From: Amyloporia xantha
Taxonomy: Eukaryota > Basidiomycota > Agaricomycetes > Polyporales > Adustoporiaceae
NCBI GenBank assembly: GCA_036971615.1
Contig: JAYKKR010000020.1
Location: forward strand, 673,229-737,228
DNA length: 64,000 nt
Direction: 5' to 3'
The position numbers were made by a program, and so were the translations under genes. Below are positions 11,057 through 24,754 of the stretch, piece by piece. Within the stretch, counting starts at the first letter, position 1. Each line of letters starts with the position of its first letter. A model generated the notes under the pieces. It did not search any database and was not told the origin of the DNA. It saw nothing but the letters and a program-made list of their open reading frames with translations.

Positions 11057-12010
11057 GCCATGCGCACAACGCGTTGCCCGCGCGGTTCACGGAGCAGAAT
11101 ATCTTCTTGCGTGCCTCTGTGCGCGCTCGCCAGTTCTCTTCGACGACTTGCGGGTGAACGGGGGTCGGCAACGGAGAAGGAAGCGCACTGCCGCTGGCAG
11201 TACCCGCCATGCCGTACGTGACTCGAGTGAGCTCCTGCTGCAAACGGTGCGCCCGCTGTGCCTCGGCGTCACGCGCGACTTCGAGTTCGTGCACCCGCTG
11301 TTGGAGACGTCCGAGCTGCTCTTCCATGCTCTCCCTGATCTGCCTAGAAGAGCGGCCAATCGAAATTGTCGTGGGTATAGGATTGGGACTAAGTAACATC
11401 GGAAGACCAGCGGAAGACGGTGTCGCAGGGGTGGATGGTGTCATTACAGATTGCATCATCACCTGTGCGCGAGATGGCTGGCTGGCAAACTGCTCGGTAT
11501 ATAAGGGGGAAGGAATGTTGTGAGGAAAAGACTCGTTATTAGGATTAGAGTAATGTTGTTGTTGTTGCTGCTGCTGATTATACTGGGACTGATACTGATA
11601 AAGCGAGAACGCCCCCGATGGGCTGGCTGAAGCTGGTGTAGGTGGAGCCGAAATATAAGGGACCATGGACGATTCATCTGGATAACCGCTCTGGGGAACA
11701 GGCCATGCCATACCGGCGGAATGCTGGTGGGACGATATGTGCGCGTCGCCCATGGCACCCGACAAGCTTGACGTCGGGCTAGCAGACGAGGGCCTGACAT
11801 TCCCACGATGGGTGCTCTAACGAGATGCGACGTGAGCACTAAACAGGAAGGGGGAGATCGAATCTTGCTTACTTGAGCGTAGCCGCCACCAAAAGCGAAC
11901 GGCTGCTGATCACCATGGTCTACTCTTCGCGGAGAACCTCCCACAACTTGAACGGGGTCGGGAAACTGACCGTCACCCTTGGGTGACCACGATCCATGAG
12001 GGTACGACAT
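10719..12010 (-). CDS. conserved coiled-coil protein with Cys/His-containing C-terminal domain
   Basis: Two exons (12010-11873 and 11816-10719) separated by a 56-nt GT-AG intron encode 411 aa starting MSYPHGSWSPKGDG. The N-terminal half is rich in Ser, Pro, Tyr and Gln, with a run of seven Gln near residue 110. A coiled coil follows (REQLGRLQQRVHELEVA-like heptads). The last 130 residues are compact and well conserved between the two repeat copies: CAWHDSRRERRAYPP, NCGCTYEEALFEESLARHG, and VRMDPALRNPLLRLLQERY. The Cys and His spacing suggests a metal-binding or disulphide-free structural core, but I cannot name the family. From memory, similar tails occur in uncharacterised Agaricomycete proteins. 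The nuclear-factor-like composition hints at gene regulation, which is only an inference. The C-terminus may have been altered: the left repeat copy reads past GEE into a longer tail. Confidence 0.7.
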
Positions 12011-14211
12011 TGAAAAGAATGGTAGGCCCTTCGGTAATGCAAGGCGAGACCGAAGAAGTGGGGACCGTCGATGTCGGACTAAGGAAGTGGGAGGGGGAGG
12101 AAAGGAGGCACCAGTCCAAGTGAGAGCGAACTCTGTCTCGGCAATGGAAAGGACAGAGAGACAGTCGCTTATAAGTGAAACACTGGCATATCAATGGACA
12201 GTGCCTCTCCGTGGGTAGTCTTGCTCGAGGATACGGTCTCGGAAATCGGACACGGTCGCGACGAGAGCGATGCCGTCGTCCTGTACGCGTGGATGATCAC
12301 ACACGTCGCGAGGGGACGCGATCTCAAGAGTAGATAACGATGAGAACAGGACATCCGCGCGTTTGACGAGATGTACCTAAGCGCAACGCTAGGCTTGCTG
12401 TTCGAGCTATTGCTACCATCCACAATCGGCACTGGTGAACGCAACCAATTACGTCGCTACGTGAGACACAGGGCAACAAGACAACGGCACTGCACATTTG
12501 ATGTAAATCGTTCCTAAGGTGCAGCACCGCCTTGACAGAAATTGTGTAATACCAGGGCTTTCGTCGGCTACATATGTACCGAGCACGTCAGAGACCTGCT
12601 TGAAACCTGGTAAAAGAAAGTGAATAGAATTGATGATTGGCCACCGAAAAAATCAGCAGTATCTGAGACAGTACCAGGCAGTGCTTTGATGCATGACAGG
12701 GGGATCAGGATAAGTTGGCTGGTGCATAGAGTGTAACGATGTGGCAACGCAACGACTCCTACAGAGTGATCCATTAGCGCTTAACAGAAATGATCCATGA
12801 TCGTGTCAAAGTCACGTGATAAAAGACGGCAACACACCCCGAAATATACATAATACTGTGCACGCTGTCGACAGTCACTCCATGGGCAGCGGGCACCGGA
12901 ATTAATGAAAGACATCTGGTTGGACCTATCCAGATGTGCAGGTTGCTTGACAGATGGATGCGCTAATATTCTGCCTGCACTTCCGTGATCCAGCCCGTTC
13001 TGACCTGTGATTGGACCAAGAGTCAAATCTCAATGTGTCCAGCAAGTTGTGTTGAACTAGCAGCAATAATTTTTCATATTTATCATAGCGGAGATCCGCC
13101 ACTTCGAATATCACAAGACGCGTCCCCTGCGTACTTGCTAGCCGATTTTACTGTGATCGCCTTATGGACACCGCATGCGGATGAGCCATCAAACTGATAC
13201 TTATAGCGAGTCTTACTCACACCATCATGCCATTTTTTTGCATCTCGGAGAATGTTCTTCCTCCACGAATGTGCGCCCTACCCTGCCACCGTCGGTCCAG
13301 AGACTCGACCGGGCGGAGCAAGTCTTCTTGGCGACCCCGGTGACCTAGCCTCCTTGTTGCCATGTCCGTCCATATCTCTTGCCGCCTCCACACACAGCCA
13401 CCCTGCAGTGATGATCTGCACGCACGCTGATACTATGCGTTACTACGTCAGTGATGAGCCGCAACGGGAGTGCTCAACAACTCAATCGGGGAGCTTGAAG
13501 CCATTTGTCCCGAGCGGTGTCGAACCGACAGACCACTATCTCGTGGTAAGTGTCAGAAGAAGCCTTCTCGATCCCACATGTGAGTGCCATATGAGTTGTA
13601 CCGTGGGGAACGATGTGGTGAATATGCGTACTTACTAAGGTTACACTCCCGACTGTGGAGCCGTTCCGAGCCAAACTGCATCTATAACTGCCATTTCGCC
13701 TACGCGGAGATCGCACAGCTCTCAGCTGCAACCGCAGAGTGAATCAATAGACGAGCGGCCAACCCTGTGTATCTCTGTCTCTTTTGCACGACACATGGAC
13801 GTATTGATCCTCGCCGCATTCTCAAAGTAGGGCAATGACTGATCGAAGATCATTTTACTAACAGACCCGGACAGCAGCACATGTCCCGCTCGGCAAAGCA
13901 GCTGGGTAGGTGATGTAGTGTCATCTTTTGCATGCTGTAGTCAATGACAAGGGAGCGGTAGCATCGGTAGCATCACGATTCTGATGTTCATCCTAGCTTC
14001 GCACACAAAGCCTGGAGAGACAGGGAGACGTTAGATCAGTATAAGAAGCACGTCGGAGGACAAAACATAACGTGGTGCAACGGCTACAGGAACAGACGCG
14101 CCACAGGCAGATAGGCTGCAGACATTTCGCTGTCTGCGAGGTTTTTACGCCACATTACAACTCTATGAATAAGCGAAGACATGGTAATGCCGCTTTGAGG
14201 CGATCACAGAA
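12011..14211. other. intergenic, no gene recognised
   Basis: The region contains the promoter side of the coiled-coil gene and only short, unconvincing frames. No transposase or RNA gene was seen. Confidence 0.4.
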
Positions 14212-15046
14212 TACTGTACCATTTCGACCACCAGTTCAGGCACTGTGACATGTGACAGAAAATCTGACCAGTTCATGAGTTCACGAGCGGATGTGACCAG
14301 TGACAGGACACCCAGTTCAGTTCATGAGGGGTCGTGACAAATATGTGGCTGAACTACCGCTGGCGCGGTGGCAGATGTGACCTTGTCTTTGGGTCTGGTC
14401 GCTGACAGATAGTCATTCCGCTCATCCATGAGTAAAATTGGGTCAAAAATGTGTAATTATTTCATGCCATCGGAGCTCTATGGCGTAACTAGTCGACGTC
14501 TCAATCTGCCAGCTCGCTATTCGCTGCTATATCCATCATACAGGCTCATGCCAGACCACCGTGTGCTGTGCAAGTCCGAGTCTTCACCCATGTTCTTCCG
14601 GAGTCCCTTGTATTCGTACAAGATCCTCCGCCGGTCTCAGACGTTCGAGCAGACTTGAATGTTCGCGATCTCATCTTTGACCTTACAGATGGTTTATCTT
14701 CATACGATCTCAGCGTTCTGGATGATTTGGGAACTATGGATTGCGGCGCATCTTGGCAGGCCTGCGCAACAGGGAGAGTACTGACCGGAAGGGGAAGAGG
14801 AGGAAGTTGGACTATATTTTCACAAAATAACTTGACTGTAGTACTCTGCCACACTTTAGAAAGATCCTGAACGCGTTTCGTGCATTTTCTAAGGCTGAAG
14901 CGAGTCAAAAATCATCGTTTTTCGGTCCGTGACAAATGACCTGAGGACGAGTTCAATTTCATTTGTGACCGTGACATTTGAACTCAAAGCCCAGTTCAGA
15001 GGGGTCCGTGACATGTGACTGAACTAGTGGTCGAAATGGTACAGTA
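14212..15046. mobile_element. TA-flanked MITE with terminal inverted repeats
   Basis: The left end TACTGTACCATTTCGACCAC is found as an exact reverse complement at 15027-15046. The similarity then continues imperfectly through a GTTCA and GTGACATGTGAC stretch to about 40 bp. The outermost TA is best read as the target-site duplication, giving an 831-bp element starting CTGTACC. Both ends carry clusters of subterminal GTGAC and CAGTTCA words. No transposase frame is present; the 120-aa minus-strand frame inside is not transposase-like. The TA duplication suggests mobilisation by a Tc1/mariner-type enzyme. Confidence 0.8.
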
Positions 15047-16800
15047 GGCTCACCGTGAAAAGGAACCGACACACCAAATCTGTGTCTGCACATAGCCGGA
15101 TCTTATTCGATGATGATTACGGGCAGCAGGAAAACAGACGACATTGGCAAAGAAGCATCTTCCGAAATTGAACGATCATCGTAGGGGAAACCAATAGTCT
15201 TCAGTGGTGTTTGAAAACTGCCACAGCGCGTAAGAATCCGGTGCTTAATCGCGGTTTGATTCACCATTATTCAGCACTGGGACCGACACCGACGGTAGAC
15301 TCAGTCTTTGTGTCTGTGTGCGCCCGGTGAAAGATGTTAGACCTCAAGTCAGAGCGAATGACTAACCTGGGGCGGGAGCATCCCGCGAATGATTTGCTTC
15401 CGATTGGTTAGACACGCTCTTTACGGCTGTGCTGAACCAAGCAACAATCACAATTCCCTGTAGGAGCAGGAGGACTAGGATTTCCCCGGCATCTCGGACG
15501 AGGGGAGCACAGGCTGTGAAAGTAAGTCAATCAGTGTATAGACTTGATGACTCATGACGAAGTGATTCACTCACCAGGGAGGGAAGCACAAGTAATTCTA
15601 GACTATGAATCTTGAAATCAATGAATCGCTAGCGTAGTGAATAATTAACGGAGCACGGTGAGCCAACGCCGATCTGATGGAAGCTGATCTGCATCCACGC
15701 CGTAACCTTGACTTCTGTATGACATATAAGTTGGGTCGTTGATAGTGACCGAGAGTTTGGCGGTACAGAGCGTCAGCTGAGGGAAAGAAGGGAACACGGA
15801 AGTATGAATATAGACTGCGTCATCCAGTCGTGACTATACCCACAAGGCGATGTTTCAATCTATCATTCACAGAAATAGCCCATCGTACATTGAGAATAGG
15901 TTGAATGACACCAAGGAAGATTCCACATCTCACACATATGCGTCACTATGCGCCATCAGCAGAAGGATAAGTAAGCGCAGTGCATACATGCGTCCTGGGA
16001 GGAGAATACCACGTCAGGCTCTATTTCCGGAACCGCTGCAACACGATCCGCACCTGTCCATCATGCATCGCGTTGTATACATCGCAGCACAGTCATCGGC
16101 AGTCACCGGAACAATGTGCGAGCACGTATCCAACTTCACTTTCGAAGGATCTGAGGCCGTACCAGGCGCCAATGCGATCAGGATCGAAAGGCGCGGAAGA
16201 TGTCATGTCATGTCAAAGGCTAACATGACAACTACGTCGACACTGCGATTCCATGATGCGAGTAGAGGGATATTTAAGATCTGGGAGCCTGATGCAACGC
16301 TTGATAATAGATGTGGATATGTAGGAGAATCTTTTGAGTACAGAGGCCAGACTCAGCGCTTGTGACGATAGAAAGAATCTGCTGAGCATCACCCGACAGT
16401 AATTTCCTGTCGAAAATCTCCCCCGCACTTAGACACATTGATCATGAGTTCTCCTGCCAATACGCACGAGACTCCCACACATGTGTCACGCGCCCGGAGT
16501 TCACATCATGCCCATATTGCCATGCCGAGGCGGACTGCATTGCGACGGTGATAATATTCACGTTTCCATAGCTTCCAGATATTTGAGAGCTAGACGTGAC
16601 GGATGGCAGAGTTTAGTAGAAAAGTTGAGCATGTGATAGATGAAGGCCAGGGCTTTGCTCACAGCTACCCATACGTTCACAACATTTCTGATGCCTTGTC
16701 TTCGTAGCGATGTACGTCACGCCAGGCTTTGCCCTTGGGTAAAGCCTGACTAAAATCACGGTAACTGTCAGCGAAGCCCTAGCGCAAGAGTATGAATCGC
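15047..16800. other. intergenic, no gene recognised
   Basis: A 171-codon frame at 15850-16365 has no recognisable domain, signal or splice pattern and is not called. Otherwise nothing was seen. Confidence 0.35.
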
Positions 16801-17101
16801 TCACCTAGACTCTGGTGGAATACTTATTTCGCCCGTATGCATATCGACGTCAACATACCTTGTTATTTCGACCGCAGGTCGACCCGGGCAACTGGCAAAC
16901 AAAGACATAACCATTTCGGTCGCACGGGTTATCATTGCAGTGCTATAATCACAGTACGTACATTCTGAAGATGCGGGGTACGGGCCAGCAATGAAATTGT
17001 GGTTGTCCATATGCGCCCTGTTCCACATCGCACCTATACTGCACAAACTCGGCAATACGACACTGTCCATTCCCACTTGGCCTATCCGAACGGACAGTCA
17101 T
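16801..17101 (-). CDS. SOM1: SOM1-like mitochondrial inner membrane peptidase subunit
   Basis: Exons 17101-16962 and 16891-16801 join across a 70-nt GT-AG intron into 76 aa, close to the 74 aa of yeast Som1. The protein has four cysteines placed as in that family: CRIAEFVQYRC (nine residues between), then C, then nine residues WPVPRIFRI and C. The core C-x9-C and the R-I-F-x-x-C ending match yeast C-RLKELVQWE-C and the RLFEHC ending. Som1 works with the Imp1/Imp2 inner membrane peptidase in the intermembrane space, where paired cysteines form disulphides. The gene is divergent from SAH hydrolase with only 211 bp between start codons, so the two probably share a promoter region. It is shorter than most annotation cut-offs. 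An additional upstream exon is possible. Confidence 0.7.
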
Positions 17102-17312
17102 GACGGCAGGGATTGAAATACTAATGGACAACTGAGCAGGTGCGAGAAGGCAAGCGAATAAATCGGCTGAGCCGTTCAGCCACCGGCACGTGGACGCCTT
17201 CTGGAGGAATGCAATAAAATCGACACGCAGTATCGCACCAGTTCTCACCCTCCTCTCTTCCCATCCTCCATCTCTTCCTCACTCAGTCGCTCTCATTTCA
17301 TTCTACGGCAAG
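17102..17312. promoter_or_regulatory. shared divergent promoter region
   Basis: These 211 bp separate the start codons of the SOM1-like gene (minus) and SAH hydrolase (plus). A strongly pyrimidine-rich tract lies just upstream of the hydrolase ATG (about 17240-17290), as is common at fungal housekeeping transcription starts. No TATA box is evident. Confidence 0.5.
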
Positions 17313-19166
<1,854 letters not shown>

Positions 19167-19898
19167 GCGTATGCCGATATGGCATTGGGAGATATCATTA
19201 TTGGAGACGATCGACGGCCTCAACGTGCCCTCGCCATTGAAAAGGTACTGGGAGGGGATTTTCAACATCCCTAGTGGTTGACGGCAGCTTGCGCCTTCGC
19301 GTCCGGGAGTGAGGCGGGTGTGCATGGTGAGCCAGGATACAGGTCGAGAGGTGTTTATTAGCTGTTGTACTGTGTCCTCGGTGTTTGGTTTTGGGAGTGT
19401 TCGGAGCCTCAACGTGCTCGTCTCTCGCAATATGATGTGTTTCATGAATGGTCAACCCAGTCGGTGTCCACTAAATTCTTCAAGAGGGGCGCGTGCGTCT
19501 TCCTCCCGGTCAGCGTGAAGTCGTTGCATAAGTGTTTAGCACCTATCAGCGTTATTATGAGTACTTATCAAGTACTTATCGGTAATAGTCAGGACTGAAC
19601 TTTGTCAAGAAATGTATTCTCTCCTTTGTAATTGAGATATTTTATGACTGAATGGTGTTCATTCCAGCAATGAATATTTGAATTTCATCTCTAGGTGGTC
19701 GTATCCAGTGGCGCACTTGCTGGTGGTTCAAACCTTCACGCGGTGTCGCATGGCCAGCCTCTCCAGTCAGCCGCCGCTGATACACCTAAAATCACCAATG
19801 AACACTCAAGCGCAAGACCCGCCTGGAATCGTGAACTTTGCTGTCGTTGCTGTTTCTTTCGCGCTCGGAGGTAAAGAAGATACCCGGTAATTGAAGAA
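19167..19898. other. intergenic between co-directional genes
   Basis: The region holds the SAH hydrolase 3' UTR and the promoter of the next gene. A short upstream frame starting at 19800 cannot be spliced convincingly to the downstream gene. Confidence 0.4.
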
Positions 19899-21020
19899 AT
19901 GCATACTCCTGTGGAACCTGCGGCTACCGGTGCTCTTGCTGCCTCCAAACCTCAGACTACTTTCGCGCTTTCACCTCAAGTTATCCTCGCCCTCGCTATC
20001 TGTTCTGGCCTATTTGTCCTTGCAACATGCAGTATCTTCCTGGGGCTTTGTCTACGTCGCTGCTATGGTTCGTCTCGTCGGGGGTTCAGCGAAATTGAGG
20101 ATGGTCATAAGGCTCCGCGAATTCTGCTTCTTTCGAGCCACAGCAAGCCCATGGCATCTATCGAAGGGCACGGCCTGAAGAAGCTTGTTCTCCCCATGAT
20201 GGCTACGGTAAGATCAGCGCGGGGCAAGGCTTCTCTCTTCGGCAGATTGATCGGGAAGCGCAGGATTACCGCCCTTCAGAAAGTGAGTGGCTTGCTATGC
20301 CTTTCCTGAACATTTGAACTCTCGACCGACGCAGACCTGTAGGATCTACCTTTCGATTCGGAGTTCAGTCTCTGCAACTCTACGCTAGTTGGGAGCGACG
20401 CTACCTCTGAGACGAAGGCTCGCCGCCAGAGTCTTCGCCCAGACTGGGCCCTCGACCATCTTCTCGCGTTCCGCGCGGCGCAGGCTGTCGACCTCTGTGT
20501 CGTTCCCGAAGATATCAGTCTGAAGCTCTCCGAGATTTCTGTCGACGACGCCTCTTCTATGGCTTCCCTTCAAGTCAAGCAGATCCCGAATGACCCTTTC
20601 TCTTTTGACATCGCCGACATGCCGTCTTCAACCTCGTACCCCACTGCCATGTGTCGCCTGATTGACGCGCTCGATACTGTTCAAGAGCCCGCTCCCGCAA
20701 TCGTCGTTGACCACTGCGAAGATTCCGACCCCTTCTTCCTGACTAGCACCTCTACTGCAATACACACCCACTTGCAGGTTCCCGCTCCTCACTGGGGGGC
20801 TCGTGAAGACAAGACGGACAGGGAGCCCGCCCGGGCTGCCACACACCTCTCCACCGCCGCTCGAGATATCTACACCCTTGCTCCCGTTCCCCGCCGCATG
20901 AAACACACACCAGGTCAAGCTTCCACGGCCACTCCTAACCAGTCTGGCCCTGTCGGACTCGGGATTTCCATGCCTCCCGCTGTTGCGCCTCTGCAGCATC
21001 CTCACTGGGCTTTCTTCTGA
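19899..21020 (+). CDS. hypothetical single-pass membrane protein
   Basis: Exons 19899-20282 and 20343-21020 join across a 60-nt intron to give 353 aa starting MHTPVEPAATG. There is one strong transmembrane helix near residues 28-50 (VILALAICSGLFVLATCSIF) followed by LRRCYG, a positive stop-transfer patch. This suggests an N-out, C-in type III topology without a cleaved signal. The long remainder is cytosolic, Ser/Pro rich and without a domain I know. It includes SLRPDWALDHLLAFRAAQAVDL and a proline- and histidine-rich tail ending PHWAFF. Such single-helix, low-complexity proteins are common in Agaricomycetes. Function unknown. Confidence 0.65.
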
Positions 21021-21497
21021 TCTCGATGTCATCTCTGGCAGCTAGATGATATTTATCTGGGGTCTTCGGTTGCATTCTTCCATATGGTACCTCTGTAGAT
21101 GTTCTGTATCCACTGCACCACTGTCTGGCAGGCTGGAGCTCGATCTCGATTCTTGTTTATGCTATCCATGTCTATTCTGTCTGCTGTCGTCATGTAATAT
21201 CAGTTTATCGCTCGTCATGATCCATGTTTTCTCCTCGAGCCAGAACGACGGTGCTTGAGCTTGAACCCCCCGCTCTTGCAACGGTGCTCAAGCGGTATAC
21301 TTCATTCTGTGGTTCATCAAAGTATAACAAATTGATCCGAAGTATAGTATAGGCTGTTCTAAGACGACCACGTACAAGATTATGGTATAGGTAAATCGTA
21401 GCCCCGTGATGTGAGATGGCTACAGTCAGGAGTTAGCTCATCGTGAAGATGACTACAACATGTCTACTTTTACAAATCGTCCGTGAAGTACATCCTG
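21021..21497. other. intergenic, convergent 3' ends
   Basis: Both flanking genes end here. No other feature was seen. Confidence 0.4.
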
Positions 21498-23493
21498 TCA
21501 TAGATAGTCGCTCTGGATCAAATTGTTTACTATAATGGCGTCCATGACTGGCGAATAATAGGGTCAGCTCGGAAATGTACGGTGTATGAAGACGGTCACT
21601 CACTGCGCGTGATGACCATTGCGGTTGTATTTACGTCCTACAAGGACCGTGAACCAGGTCAGCATGGTTATAACTTTACTAGCATCAGGTCATTTACGGT
21701 TGCACAAGTTATATGCACGTGTAGTTGTCGCTGGCTTGAGGAACTATGTCTGTGCATAGCAACGAATTTGCGTTTCAAATCTGCGCCGACAGTTCAATAA
21801 AGTACACAGGCGAATAATGACACCTAGTCAGGGAAGATCACTGACAATTTGAGACATGTTCGAAGTCGTTGGGACCGTCCTTGTAACTCTTAACATATCG
21901 CGCGAACTGCACCCCGGAGTGTAATTTGGCCTGGAGGATATCGCTTTTGTTCAGGAGCAAAATAAAGGTAGTCGAGGCTAAGAGTCTGCTGGAACAGATT
22001 GTTTTCCACAGGTTGAATGAATCTAACTGGGCACACGCAACACGGAATCAGCACGCCATGGCCGCACCATCGACCGTCAAAATGGAACCAACCAGCCGAT
22101 TGAGGGTTCGATCTTCTAGTAGCACTTCGTTGAAAGCAGATATTGGACACAAGAAGAGTATGGCGTTCACTACAGGGTGATATAAGAGATTGAACAACCA
22201 ATTTTGTCAGACCAAATTGCACACACCGTCTTCAAAATATGGTACCCATGACGCTGCAGACCAACCGATATAGAGCATGTATAATTCAAGATAAGAGAGG
22301 AACTCACCGCGCTGTCCCCGTGCACCCCCAACATCATAGAACACCCACTTCTGGGGGGATTCTCCGACTGAAGTATATCATTCTGTAAGTATGCAAATTC
22401 GAACCGAATGTAGCGGAAAAATTACACTTCTCGACTGTTATGATATGCTCCTCAACGCCTATTGTCTGTAGACGTGCTCTTAGAATATCATCTGTGTCGT
22501 GGTGTCAGTAGCGGCCCTCCCATACAACATGCGGAAACTGAACTGCATGTGGGTTCATATTCTACCGATGCGACTCTAGCTGCCTCGTCCAGGAAACTGT
22601 TCCCACAACATAAATATATAAGCTCTCCTGCAATGAGGTAACGAGCGAGACGTACAATCCTGACTGCTCCTGTAGAGAAATGCCTTCATCCCTCAGACCA
22701 GCCTGGACGTACGGATCGGCCCAGAGATTCACGATGTCTTCTCGGCAGGCATGCAGGATCTGTCTTGCACTATCCAAGTCGTCTGGACGAGCCTCGATAT
22801 GCGAATTGCGCCGCCGGCGCAGCAATGCCTTCCACCCTGATCCGCCACGGATAGATACTTCCGATGCTCTGCCATAATACCACGGCGTGGCTTCCTCAAT
22901 ATTGAGCGCGATACGAGACGGGTCGTTGGCTGACAGCCGCTGCACTAGTATTACTTCAACTTGTCGGAGCGGTGATAATCGCATCCGTAGAGGTCGCAGA
23001 AAATCGGGCCCAGACATTCGAGAGGAATTGGCGTCTATTTCATGCAGACTGTGAATTCGCTCAGCTGATAGGAGGTCCAGGATAAAGTTTATAGAGCGGA
23101 TGAGATTGAGATGGATGACAGCTCTCCATGCCTCAGTCTCAGCATGAAAGGCTTCGGGCGCAAAGTGTAACTGGAAGTTCTTCAACATGGTTGACTTCCC
23201 GGACTCTGCCTGTCCTACCGATCATGCGGAGAATAAGCATCATATACACTGCATATCACAAAAGCTATCATACCTAAAAGGAGGATCCTGGTTTGATGCC
23301 GCCTTCTGGCGCGCAATTCCTGCTTCTCCAATTCTATATCGCGGTCAATCGCATCGGAAACGCGCTTGGCTTCCTTCTCCTCTTCCAGACGCACGGCCCT
23401 CTCCAACTCTGTCTCGATCAGAGGTGGATGAGGCGGCCAAACATCAGGTGCATTTGGAGAGGCGGGTTTGCGCCAGCGCATGGAAGTCGTCAT
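21498..23493 (-). CDS. heterotrimeric G protein alpha subunit with one-base disruption
   Basis: Eleven exons can be read from 23493 down to 21498: 23493-23274, 23214-22656, 22596-22544, 22491-22428, 22382-22308, 22253-22227, 22169-22093, 22026-21846, 21780-21698, 21637-21604, 21547-21498. They give all G-alpha guanine-nucleotide motifs: P-loop LLLGQAESGKST, an all-helical domain, VFYDVGGARGQR (switch II), FLLLNKSD-type NKSD, TCATD, and the C-terminal receptor-contact helix ending LIQSDYL. Membrane-linked G-alpha relays receptor signals by a GTP/GDP switch. The N-terminus has a charged helix of about 60 residues, longer than in canonical subunits, and no myristoylation glycine at position 2. 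Exon 22382-22308 has one base too many: removing one near 22365 restores FSGESPQKWVFYDVGG and gives about 473 aa. This is either a real frameshift, making it a recent pseudogene, or a sequence error. Confidence 0.8.
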
Positions 23494-24754
23494 CTGGGGT
23501 GAGAGGGAAAGCAAGCGGGTAGAAAGACGTATCTGCCAAAAACGACGTCGACATCACTGTATATCAGAATTATGCATATGGTCGCAATGCGGACTTGTAG
23601 ATTTGGGCCATCAGCAGGTGAGATCAATGTGAGATCTGCACATGTATGGACATCACGCTGACTGAACGACAGGACATAAATATTGAAGCGTCACTTTACC
23701 CATACTTGCAGCGCTATCGAGGACCTCACGCTGCGAGGACAATTCTAATCGACTTAGTATAGCATACTCTTTCTAACCAAAGAGTGCGATGGAAGTTTAC
23801 ATTCGTGCGACGTCCTGTCGAAGCGTTCCTAAGGCACCGGCGTTCTGCATAATTTGAGTGACATGATGAGCGGAGTGGAGGCTATTTAGCGCACTTGCCG
23901 ACGGCGGTACCTGGATATTTGTGATGCGGATCATTCGTCGTTCTTCTTCGGACAAAAGAGCAATCAGCGATCGAGCTGGTCCACGGAGCACCGAGCAGTC
24001 TGTGAGCAGGATCCAGAGTATTGAAGATTTGCATTGACAGACAGACAATCGACGCCCCAAGTTCGAACAAAGCTTATTCGCTTCGACGACTTTGAGGATA
24101 TTGAAACGGAGTCACCTTACAACTGAATTCGTACGATCACCTAAAGGCCTCGGCAGTGGACTTCGACGTTGAATGAATTGGAGGCATGGCGCAGGTCGTC
24201 AGCCAGTGCCGTGGGAGGTCGAAATCAAATAGACGTTTGATGTGCGTGCAGATACTATGTTATCGGCAGTGCTACTGGGAATGATACCGCGGACGCTTGT
24301 ACAAAACCGTGATAGACGATGGATTAGGCACAAAGAATCATTGGAGAAAGACTGTCACGCATGCAAGCGTGTCAATGGCGAGGAGATACATCAAGTACGG
24401 TCAGGCCGTACTCGTAAAATATATGTATGCATGCTCGACGTAATGAAGCATTATCAGACAGCCCAAGAAACAAGGAGAGAGCAGATTGATCAGCGTCATA
24501 ATATGCGTGATGAGTGCGTTCAGATAGTTGTCGTTGTCGAATAACCTGTGGAGAATACGATAGCGAATCATAAAGAAAATCGAAACAGGAAAGAGAGCAA
24601 AGTCCGTAGACGCGAGTTGATTTGAATAGAAACGAGGGTTGACGACGTTTCACGGGTCGATGCTGAGTCTATTGGCGTGGCACATATATAACCCACGTAT
24701 GTTTTTGGAAATAGCGGCTGCCGGGAGTGGGTCATCGCGAAAACTGCATCTTGA
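23494..24754. other. intergenic, upstream of G-alpha and downstream of LARP gene
   Basis: An 87-codon minus-strand frame at 23797-24060 reads somewhat protein-like (SLIALLSEEERRMIRITNIQ), but no family, start or splice partner was recognised. The rest is AT-rich. Confidence 0.35.

Noticed and set aside
13474..13600. Possible minus-strand tRNA around a GGTTCGACACC word
   Set aside because: The T-arm pairs only in three base pairs and no acceptor stem or D-arm can be formed at the right distance.
14546..14908. 120-codon frame inside the MITE
   Set aside because: It has no transposase motif and lies in the non-coding centre of an inverted-repeat element.
15850..16365. 171-codon open frame on the plus strand
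   Set aside because: It has no domain, signal peptide, low-complexity pattern or splice context typical of genes here. Its composition looks random.
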